Source: an uncultured Verrucomicrobiota bacterium (lineage in GTDB: Bacteria > Verrucomicrobiota > Verrucomicrobiia > Limisphaerales > UBA9464). Taken from it: a stretch of 49,623 bases of DNA. Positions 35,377-41,848 of the stretch are shown here, one piece after another. The stretch is from NCBI GenBank assembly GCA_903939515.1, contig CAJAHH010000007.1:1-49623 (forward strand), given 5' to 3'. A program made the translations under genes and the position numbers. Position 1 is the stretch's first letter. Every line of letters begins with the position of its first letter. Under the pieces are notes generated by a model. That model searched no databases. It was not told the origin of the DNA and saw nothing but the letters and a program-made list of their open reading frames with translations.

Positions 35377-36060
35377 ATGAAATTTTACGTTGCATCGTTG
35401 CTATTTGGAATCTTACTCTTGATCTTTATTTTAAGTTCAAGGAATCACGTTTCCATAAGTGATCCAGCAAAAATAGTAACACCAACTATTGCTCAAGAGC
35501 TATCTCCAGATCCCAAAAATAACCCTGCGTTTCAGCGCTCCAACCATCTGAAACAACTTCACGAATCAAAGAACGGCGAGACGGTACAGCTAATAGATCT
35601 AAAAAATATGGTCAAGGCTGCACATCCGGCCGCAGAACAATTGGCTGATTTATTGTTGGAAAGCGGTTTTACTCAGCAAGAAGCAGCACAAATTTTTGTG
35701 AGTGTTCATAATGACCTCGGGAGGATACGGCAGATTGAAGATATGGTGGCGACGGATTGGATTGAAATAACAGCAGGGATTGCAAAGCTTGAGCAGCGTA
35801 CGGATCTTACTGAAGCGCGAAAAAGACAAGAATATTATTCAGAGTCTTCTAGGTTAAGTTTTTTGAACATTGATATGCGAGGGGAACAGTCCAAGATACG
35901 AGAAAGGTTGTTAGAAACTGTAGGTGTACCCCGCAGTGCGGAAATAGATTTATTTCGAAGCCAGTTACTTTCCATATTTCCGCGCGGTCCATTGCCCGAT
36001 ACGGTAATTCAAGAACTTGAGAATACCACCCGGAATCTGATTAAACGCGACTCACCGTAA
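35377..36060 (+). CDS. Membrane-anchored protein of unknown family (AT-rich cassette, gene 2)
   Basis: From ATG 35377 (a TTG immediately upstream is also in frame) the product has 227 residues. One N-terminal hydrophobic segment (VASLLFGILLLIFILSS) would anchor it in the inner membrane with the rest in the periplasm. The rest is mostly alpha-helical and charged: MVKAAHPAAEQLADLLLESG, FVSVHNDLGRIRQIEDMVA, then a linker and SSRLSFLNIDMRGEQ. The middle and this last block resemble gene 3 of the cassette (see that entry), so the two appear to be diverged paralogues. No catalytic motif or known domain is seen. The sequence is visibly AT-rich. The gap to gene 1 is 41 bp. Confidence 0.72.
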   Translation: MKFYVASLLFGILLLIFILSSRNHVSISDPAKIVTPTIAQELSPDPKNNPAFQRSNHLKQLHESKNGETVQLIDLKNMVKAAHPAAEQLADLLLESGFTQQEAAQIFVSVHNDLGRIRQIEDMVATDWIEITAGIAKLEQRTDLTEARKRQEYYSESSRLSFLNIDMRGEQSKIRERLLETVGVPRSAEIDLFRSQLLSIFPRGPLPDTVIQELENTTRNLIKRDSP

Positions 36061-36177
36061 TTATCATAAAAACCAGTAACCGGAACTTATGTTTTATTTT
36101 CTGGCTCCGAGAAAAGATATATATATTATCGCTCCCCCTTCAGAGGACTCTACTGAAAACCCCTGAATCTGGCCTTC

Positions 36178-36903
36178 ATGAAACGCTTTTCTACCAGTGT
36201 TCTCCTGTTTGCTGGGTTTTTGGCTCTCGTGTTGTGGGTGCTTATCGGGTTACGACCGAAACCACAAGATCCCGAAGCAGCCAATATTTTACCGCTTCAA
36301 GCGACTGCGCAAACTGTAGAGACCGCCCAGGCACCGCCACCCTCATTCCGCGATCTGATTCCGCTACCAGAAGAAGGCTCAAACCGGTCTAGTCAAGGAA
36401 GTCGAAAAGTCCGACATTATTCAAGGCCATTCCGACCCAAATCAGAACTACCCCAGGTCTTGCACGGCAACTTGCACGCTCAACAGTTGTTGATCGTATT
36501 GGAAGAGGCTCAAGTCAACCCGGCCATCATTCAGTTGGAGTTCAAGAATATTTACAATAACCTGGGTACCATCAAAGACTTACAAGTGATGATCGCTCAA
36601 AGGATCGTCGATGCGCATACAGGAATTGAAAATGTATTGCAAACAAACACCGGAAACCCCGATGCGATTGACACAGAGCTGAATATTAGAGATATGCGTG
36701 AAAGTAGTGGCACGTGGTCTTTCGGCATCGATATCGAAGAACACCGCCAGGCAATCCTTTCTGCACTCGCCGGAACGAAGATTGCTTCTGACCCTGAACT
36801 CCAAAAGAAGCTCTTTGACATCAAAGTGCGTTTGAACCTGTCGCCTGAGGCCAGTGAGTTCATGAAATCCTACAGTCCTATCACCACAACGCAGGCCCCG
36901 TGA
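36178..36903 (+). CDS. Membrane-anchored paralogue (AT-rich cassette, gene 3)
   Basis: The 241-residue product has an N-terminal membrane segment (VLLFAGFLALVLWVLIGL), a Pro/Gln-rich linker (residues about 26-95), then a helical domain. The domain aligns with gene 2: NNLGTIKDLQVMIA here and NDLGRIRQIEDMVA there, each followed by a GI...Q segment at the same spacing (9 of 29 identical over that block). Further on, ESSGTWSFGIDIEEH matches ESSRLSFLNIDMRGE. The family is unknown to me. An A/T-only stretch (ATATATATATTAT, near 36117-36129) in the 117-bp gap before it may hold a promoter. A GCCTGAA/TTCAGGC hairpin (36920-36952) lies just after the stop. Confidence 0.72.
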   Translation: MKRFSTSVLLFAGFLALVLWVLIGLRPKPQDPEAANILPLQATAQTVETAQAPPPSFRDLIPLPEEGSNRSSQGSRKVRHYSRPFRPKSELPQVLHGNLHAQQLLIVLEEAQVNPAIIQLEFKNIYNNLGTIKDLQVMIAQRIVDAHTGIENVLQTNTGNPDAIDTELNIRDMRESSGTWSFGIDIEEHRQAILSALAGTKIASDPELQKKLFDIKVRLNLSPEASEFMKSYSPITTTQAP

Positions 36904-37384
36904 CGGAGGCACTGAATCGGCCTGAAGTCCGTCGAAGGGAGGGATTTCAGGCTTGAACATAGAGTCTCCGATGCCGTTACCCGAGCCCGCAGGGTTCGGT
37001 TTGCCTGACCGATAGGTGAACGATCCATAGCAGGCGGAATGTTCCGAAACCAAACAGGAACCTCGAACAAGCACCTGTCAGCGGCCGATTGCCAAATCCA
37101 CGCCGAAGATTCCCGGCATTCGGTGAGCAAAACGAGTGATCCGCCAAGCCGCCGGGGAGTGAGCTCCGTGCTTGCTCCCCGGCAAGAGTCCGAATCGGCT
37201 GCAAATCGACGCGTTGAACGCGTTAAAAAGCCCCTCGATGACCAGTCGGAGCTAGCTCGTAAGCCAGCAGATGTACAAACAGGTAGAAGAACAGGCGGGG
37301 GAAAATAGAACCCAAGAATCTTGAGCGGGAAGCCCGGCAGCAGTGGCCCTTTAGAACTCGGCAAATCCTCGAGGCCTTGCCGCA
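36904..37384. other. Intergenic region between AT-rich cassette and RAYT remains
   Basis: Composition returns to mixed. Open frames exist on both strands (up to about 164 codons on the minus strand) but they overlap, lack protein-like character and have no plausible starts, so I do not call a gene. The region holds a small hairpin after gene 3 (36920-36952) and the strong hairpin at 37151-37183. Confidence 0.5.
37151..37183 (+). other. Strong 14-bp hairpin with two G-U pairs
   Basis: GCCGGGGAGTGAGC (37151-37164) pairs with GCTTGCTCCCCGGC (37170-37183) around a 5-nt loop. In plus-strand RNA all 14 positions pair, two of them as G-U; on the minus strand those two become A-C mismatches. This asymmetry suggests the structure matters in plus-strand RNA. 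There is no T run, so it is not a standard terminator. Confidence 0.6.
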
Positions 37385-37426
37385 GTCAGCACAAAGGGGT
37401 CAGCACAAAGGGGTCAGCACAAAGGG
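37385..37426. repeat. Three tandem copies of a 14-bp unit
   Basis: GTCAGCACAAAGGG is repeated perfectly three times (37385-37398, 37399-37412, 37413-37426), followed by GTCAGTTCTTGATATT, which is the REP-like end of the RAYT element. It has no spacers, so it is not a CRISPR. The unit shares its GGGGTCAG junction with the REP-like repeats nearby. Confidence 0.85.
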
Positions 37427-38339
37427 GTCAGTTCTTGATATTGGGTACTCACCGCCCAGCTTCCTCCGGCGATACAAGAGATGGTTCAGATAACCGCGCG
37501 TGCCCATCGCCAGACGCTTGGCGATCTACCCCACCGTCATCGCCGTCTCCGCCCGCAAGCGCGCAGCCAAAGCCACCTTCATTGCCCCCCTTGGGCCGAG
37601 TTTTGAGATCAGCTTCCTGCCACCGCCCCCGCTTCAACTCTCCCGCGATGATTAGTTCCGCCAGCGCCTCCGCCGTCTCCGCGCGCTCCTCGCCGTAACG
37701 CTCCGCCCCCATCCGCTCGCTCATCTGCGTCAGCAACTCCTCCCGAAACTTCTCTTCGCCCAGACATCAGCCGCACCGTTCCTCCAACGCCTGCTCAAGC
37801 CGTTGCCGCCCCTCCGGACTGTCCTTGGGGACGCCCCACTCGCCCAGCAACCGATCCACCTGCAACCACGCCGAACGTTTCGAGCGCGCGAGCAAGTACG
37901 CCGGCCAACTGCTCCAGGCAAAACTCTGCAAGGGCGCGTCCGCTGCCACCAGTTTCGCTCGCGCCGGATTCAAGTGGACGTAATCGCCCACGCTCTTGAG
38001 ATAACCGCTGCCCGATCCGTCCACGATCAGCGACTTGTAGCGCCCAGAGAACAAGTGGCCGAAGAGCTTGTGACGCCGGTTGAAGCGACTCGTGGAAGTG
38101 CCCAGCAACCATTTCATCCCGGCGACCAGATTGGGCTGCGGCGTCTCGACCACCCAATGAAAATGATTCGGCATGAGGACATAGGCGTGAACCTGCCAGC
38201 CCGTCTTAGCGCAAACCTCGCCCAGCGTGTCGACGAAGCGCTGGCGATCCGCATCATCAATGAAAATTATTTCGCGCCGGTCACCGCGATTCATGACGTT
38301 ATAAATCCCGCCAGCCTACTCGACTCTTAACTGGCAGGC
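37386..38339 (-). pseudogene. REP-associated tyrosine transposase (RAYT), multiply inactivated
   Basis: RAYTs are single-copy Y1 transposases of the IS200/IS605 superfamily that mobilise REP sequences. The longest open part (38294 to 37767) shows NRGDRREIIFIDDADRQRF, the HUH motif in YVLMPNHFHWVVETP, and the catalytic-tyrosine region GDYVHLNPARAKL. Lesions are visible by reading through. TAG at 38316-38318 replaces the usual Tyr in a LRVE-Y-AGGIYNVMNRG-type start. TGA at 37767-37769 sits where RAYTs have Trp (CG-stop-CLGEEKFREELL). A frameshift near the G run at about 37588 moves the frame to VALAARLRAETAMTVG. A second TAG at 37526-37528 again replaces Trp (TVG-stop-IAKRLAMG). The tail ends LYRRRKLGGEY. 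With four lesions it cannot be functional, but the recognisable sequence means decay is fairly recent. Confidence 0.88.
37421..37442 (+). repeat. REP-like end, left side of RAYT element
   Basis: AAAGGGGTCAGTTCTTGATA and the following TT (37421-37442) form the inverted counterpart of the right-side repeats at 38376-38440, with a single A/G difference. It overlaps the end of the transposase reading frame. Confidence 0.8.
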
Positions 38340-38366
38340 CGTGATAGGGGGTGGCTTTGGCCGCTC

Positions 38367-38483
38367 TACATATCAATATCAAGAACCGACCGCTTTTCCT
38401 TTTCTATATTTACATATCAATATCAAGAACCGACCCCTTTTCCATACAAGAACCGACCCCTTTTCTAATGGGTGACCCCTTTT
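38367..38483 (-). repeat. REP-like repeats, right side of RAYT element
   Basis: Two 31-bp copies (38367-38397 and 38411-38441; 30 of 31 identical) share the core ATCAAGAACCGACC. A shortened copy, ACAAGAACCGACCCCTTTT, lies at 38446-38464. A further remnant, GGGTGACCCCTTTT, is at 38470-38483. They are inverted relative to the left-side repeat at 37421, which is the arrangement expected for RAYT target sequences. Confidence 0.82.
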
Positions 38484-38597
38484 CGGCACCGGGGAGGCCT
38501 TCTCTTCAAGCTAACGCAGCAGGTCGGCGATCTGAGGGCGGGTTGCCTTGATCAGATCGCCCCCCTGCTGTGTTGGCTAAGTGGAGAGCAAGGGGCG

Positions 38598-39824
38598 TTA
38601 GCGCGGTTTCGCTCCAGCGTTCGGCAACTTCGGTCCAGCGGACTTGCCGTTGTTGTCTCGCTTTCGCCCAGCTTCCCAAGGCGAGTTAAAAAGAGCTTTA
38701 TGAGGATACTCATCGCCCACGACCTGCCTTTTCCGACCGCTGGCTGGCGGGATGACCCAAATAGCCCCGCTGACGCTCCCTGGGCCATCACGCCAAGCCT
38801 TCAGCAATTGCTCCAAATCCCCGGCCAGGCTCCCAGGGTCCCGTGGCGGCATGTGTTTGTTCGGTTGCCAGCCATTCTCCACAAACATGGACAGGGTGCT
38901 CATGCCCACCCGGTGACACTCGAAGCACTTGTTGCCCTCGATGTGTAACGTGCGCATATCCCATCTCTCGCCGCCAATGACGTAATACGGCGAATCCTGA
39001 TCGAGAATCGGAACCACGTTCTCAGTCGTGCCGGAGATCTTGGCGGCGTTGATGAACGGGTTTGTGATGAACGGATCCGCTTGGTGGCACTGCACGCATT
39101 GCGGGCGCGTCGGATCTGGAACCTTGAATGCCCGATTGAACTCTTCCGGGTTGTCGATCCACGGCATGACGCCCCGCATCCGCTGCGTGTCCCGGTCGAG
39201 CCGGACCCACGGATGGATTTGATCGCTGCTCTCGAAAAAAGCCGTCGCCCCGGTTTTCCGGTGGTAGCCAATCATCTGAACCGAGCCCAGAATCTTGGCG
39301 GGGTCGCGGGTTGAGTTCCGCCCGAAACTGACCCACACGACATCCGGCAGCGGAACGCCGGCGGCGGTGCGCCCTTCATGACGCTGGAGCGTCGATCCCG
39401 AGACCGTGTCCTTTCCCAGCAAGCTCGGATTGTCCAAGGCCTGACCCAGGTTGCCGTAAGAACGGACCCCGTTGACGTAGAGAGGAATCTCCACTGCCTC
39501 GCTCAGGTCGATTCGGGGCGGGACGCCCAGATGCGGCTCGACCATCTTCGCATACTCGGACGCCGTCTTCGGAAAATTCCAACCGCGAGGATCGAGCAGA
39601 CCTCTCTCAACCAGCAACTTCTCAACAAACGCGCGCTTCTGCTCTTCGGTCCACTCGGCTTCTTGGCCCCGGTCGGATTTCGTTTGGGGCGGGACGGTGC
39701 CAGCGGAAGCCCCCTTCACCGGCTCGACGGCTGCGCGCGTACCGAGGTTGAATGTCAGCGCCAGGACCAAGGCCAGAACGCGGGTTGAAATGTTCGATAT
39801 CATGCAGAAAAGAGTAGGATTCAT
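38598..39824 (-). CDS. Exported dihaem cytochrome c-like protein
   Basis: The product has 408 residues from ATG 39824 (ATG 39803 is an alternative that gives a tighter signal peptide, ISNISTRVLALVLALTF). Two CxxCH haem-attachment motifs are present: CVQCH at about 243-247 (RPQCVQCHQADPF) and CFECH at about 300-304 (NKCFECHRVGM). The spacing and the intervening PFITNPFINAAK recall multihaem or di-haem proteins found near PVC-group cytochrome genes, but I do not recognise a named family. It is likely periplasmic and takes part in electron transfer. It follows the ECF sigma gene on the same strand after 62 bp, so the two may be co-expressed. The REP-like debris lies just past its 3' end. Confidence 0.8.
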   Translation of the reverse strand: MNPTLFCMISNISTRVLALVLALTFNLGTRAAVEPVKGASAGTVPPQTKSDRGQEAEWTEEQKRAFVEKLLVERGLLDPRGWNFPKTASEYAKMVEPHLGVPPRIDLSEAVEIPLYVNGVRSYGNLGQALDNPSLLGKDTVSGSTLQRHEGRTAAGVPLPDVVWVSFGRNSTRDPAKILGSVQMIGYHRKTGATAFFESSDQIHPWVRLDRDTQRMRGVMPWIDNPEEFNRAFKVPDPTRPQCVQCHQADPFITNPFINAAKISGTTENVVPILDQDSPYYVIGGERWDMRTLHIEGNKCFECHRVGMSTLSMFVENGWQPNKHMPPRDPGSLAGDLEQLLKAWRDGPGSVSGAIWVIPPASGRKRQVVGDEYPHKALFNSPWEAGRKRDNNGKSAGPKLPNAGAKPR

Positions 39825-39886
39825 GGGATGGTGCCGCCGGCGATGAACCAGTCCGCGGATATTCCTGTTGAGGTGCTTGGCTGCTA

Positions 39887-41464
39887 TCACCGTTTTTTGG
39901 AGGACTCGAGTGACGATGCTTCAAGGGATTTGTGCCCGATCGAATGGGCCTCCGAGCCAGGCTGGGTCGCGAGTCTTCGGATCATCGCCTCGAGTTTCGG
40001 CATTTCCTCTGCGGCCATCATCCGCCGCCAGTTGCCGTTCTCGTCCTTGTGCAACAGGATCGAAGCTTCGCGCACGAGGCCATCCACAGACTGGCACTGT
40101 TCAAACAAGGTCACTGCGTTCGGTCCTAGGTCGGTTTGCGACAATACCCGGTATGATTCGATCGGTTTTGATTGGCCAACGGTCCAATCAAGAATCATGT
40201 CTTCCACGGAACGCTGGCGTAGCTGCACAGGTTCCGGGAGATCCGCGAAAAGCGCCGCCGCCTGACTCATGATCTGGGAGTCCCAGTGCATCGCAGTGGC
40301 AAAAGCTTTTGCATCGTGGTTCAGCATCGCCCAGTGAAGGGTTTGGATTGCGGAAAGCGGTGTCTCGAACCCCTGGTTGCTCCACGCATGGGCTGGCAGC
40401 ATCGGAATTTCGGCGGATTTCCTCAAAAGCAGCGTGTTCGGACCTCCTTCCGCCGGCTCTGGTTTGGGGGATTGGTCGTCTTCGACTTCGTGTGGACCGA
40501 TGTGTTTCTGGGAACCTCGCGCGAGCGCGGCACGCAGGTTCCTCACCTGCTCCCTCAGTGGACCAAGTTCTGCGTTTTCCAGACGCATGCGGACCAACTC
40601 GTCCGACTCGCCTGCAGTCGCATCGAGGGCTGGTCCGGACGCCTGTTCCAACAACTGCAAGCGCAGAGCATCATTCTGCTCGGTTAGACGCGCGTTTTGA
40701 CGGTGCTGGATGAGTGCCGGGGCGACGATACCGGCGGCGATCAGCATGCCCGCCGCGATGGGCTTTGCATGACTCATGACAGCGGCGACCACGGTTGTAG
40801 GGCCTGTGGCCGTCGCCACCACTGCCATGGAGGAGGCGACGACGGAGGCGGCCAGGCCATCCGGTGCCAGGCCGACCGATTGACGGGCGAGCAGAACGGC
40901 CAAAGCGGATACCGAAGAGGTCATGCCGCGGCGAGCCACGCCGTTGCGAAGTTTGTCCAGAGCCCTTTCGACACGCATTCGTGCGGCGTTGTCGGTCACT
41001 CCAAGTTTTCTGCCCAACTCAGCGAATGAGCACTGACGGAAGTAACGCAAAAGGAGAGCTTCGCGGTCTGGTTCCTTCAATTCGAGCAGGAGTGCGTCGA
41101 GGTCCGGCTGCAAACGTTCCCATTCAATCTCGGGACCGTCGGTCTGCGATTGTTCCTGCATCATCAGTGCCTCCTGTTCCCGCGCATGGCGTCGCCTCGC
41201 TGAACGGATCGCCTTTCTCGCCGCATAGACCGTGCTGGTGTGGAGCCAACCCGTGAGGCTTGGACGTTTATCAAGAGTGGAGGCCTTGGAGGCCAGATCG
41301 ATGAAGACGGATTGGCTGACGTCCTTGGCGGCGTGCACGTCGCCATCCAGCACCCTGAGAGCCGTGCGGTAGACGAAGTCAACATGCCGGCCCACCAGTT
41401 CGGCAAAGGCGTCTTCTGAACGCGCCTCGTTGAAGGCACGGACTAGATTGAGATCATCCATCAT
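39887..41464 (-). CDS. ECF sigma factor with long membrane/coiled-coil extension
   Basis: The first about 175 residues are a sigma-70 ECF core. Region 2 has HVDFVYRTALRVLDGDVHAA, then KDVSQSVFIDLA. Region 4 has LKEPDREALLLRYFRQCSF followed by AELGRKLGVTDNAARMRVER, the helix-turn-helix. Beyond the core lie about 350 residues not found in simple ECF factors. There are hydrophobic stretches (VSALAVLLA, ASSMAVVATA, AAGMLIAAGIVAPALI), then a heptad coiled coil (ARLTEQNDALRLQLLEQ and LENAELGPLREQVRNLRAAL). A globular C-terminal domain has TPLSAIQTLHWAMLNHDAKA. This looks like the C-terminally extended ECF groups known from planctomycetes and verrucomicrobia, where the extension may replace a separate anti-sigma factor. 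That function is inferred. Start is MM at 41464/41461. Confidence 0.9.
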   Translation of the reverse strand: MMDDLNLVRAFNEARSEDAFAELVGRHVDFVYRTALRVLDGDVHAAKDVSQSVFIDLASKASTLDKRPSLTGWLHTSTVYAARKAIRSARRRHAREQEALMMQEQSQTDGPEIEWERLQPDLDALLLELKEPDREALLLRYFRQCSFAELGRKLGVTDNAARMRVERALDKLRNGVARRGMTSSVSALAVLLARQSVGLAPDGLAASVVASSMAVVATATGPTTVVAAVMSHAKPIAAGMLIAAGIVAPALIQHRQNARLTEQNDALRLQLLEQASGPALDATAGESDELVRMRLENAELGPLREQVRNLRAALARGSQKHIGPHEVEDDQSPKPEPAEGGPNTLLLRKSAEIPMLPAHAWSNQGFETPLSAIQTLHWAMLNHDAKAFATAMHWDSQIMSQAAALFADLPEPVQLRQRSVEDMILDWTVGQSKPIESYRVLSQTDLGPNAVTLFEQCQSVDGLVREASILLHKDENGNWRRMMAAEEMPKLEAMIRRLATQPGSEAHSIGHKSLEASSLESSKKR

Positions 41465-41570
41465 TCGCTTTCAGGAGTTAGCACCCGCGGAATCTGAAAC
41501 CGCACAAAATTCCCGCCGATATCGTGGATTGGGTCTGCCCGTCCACTCATCACCTAAGGGGTCACCTACG

Positions 41571-41624
41571 GGGTCAGTTCTTGATATTGTTAACTACCCG
41601 CCCAGCTTCCTCCGGCGATACAAG
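41571..41624. repeat. Second RAYT/REP scar
   Basis: This 54-bp stretch matches 37425-37478 at 49 of 54 positions with no gaps; all five mismatches fall in one 10-bp patch. On the minus strand it encodes the last residues of the same transposase (LYRRRKLGG) plus its REP-like end. No more of the transposase is present, so this is a 3' stub left by an older copy. An extra GGGGTCA core lies just upstream (near 41558). Confidence 0.85.
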
Positions 41625-41629
41625 TGATG

Positions 41630-41728
41630 CTGGATGGACTTTGGGAATCGTTCACCTCCGAGCAGCAGCGCGACATCCTTGCCTATCTGATGCACCCATC
41701 GCAGGTCGCGTTGCCCCGCAGCCCATGA
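41630..41728 (+). pseudogene. 3' fragment of a lost gene (33 codons)
   Basis: Starting five bases after the RAYT scar, the plus strand reads LDGLWESFTSEQQRDILAYL and continues MHPSQVALPRSP to a TGA at 41726-41728. This strongly resembles the conserved C-terminus of PVC-group c-type cytochrome/propeller proteins (pattern GL-E-x-x-T-x-x-Q-x-R-D-x-L-A-Y-L, then QV-x-LP). There is no start codon in a suitable place and the 5' part is missing, so it appears to be the tail of a gene removed by recombination at the scar. It lies 120 bp before another gene of the same functional group. Confidence 0.7.
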
Positions 41729-41848
41729 GTCTTTGAACCTCTCACAGAAGCGTCTCGTAGGGGGTGAGGACTCGGGTCGAAGGGTAACAGGAACGATTCG
41801 TCGTTTGACGGATTCAACCAATCTCCGCGTAATCTCGGCATCCCCTCC

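Noticed and set aside
37039-37308. 89-codon plus-strand gene
   Set aside because: The polar, Arg/Ser-rich peptide crosses the strong hairpin and has no ribosome-binding site.
36870-37364. 164-codon minus-strand gene
   Set aside because: It overlaps the end of gene 3 and the hairpin region, with no family resemblance or plausible start signal.
37385-37426. CRISPR array
   Set aside because: The 14-bp copies are contiguous with no spacers, and no cas gene is present.
37386-38339. UGA or UAG recoding (Trp or selenocysteine) in the RAYT gene
   Set aside because: There is also a frameshift and a UAG at a Tyr position, and the other genes in the window use UGA and UAG as normal stops. Pseudogene decay is the simpler explanation.
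34559-38483. Prophage or integrative element with tRNA attachment
   Set aside because: No integrase, phage structural gene or tRNA fragment is present; the only tRNA is 26 kb away and intact without a flanking repeat.
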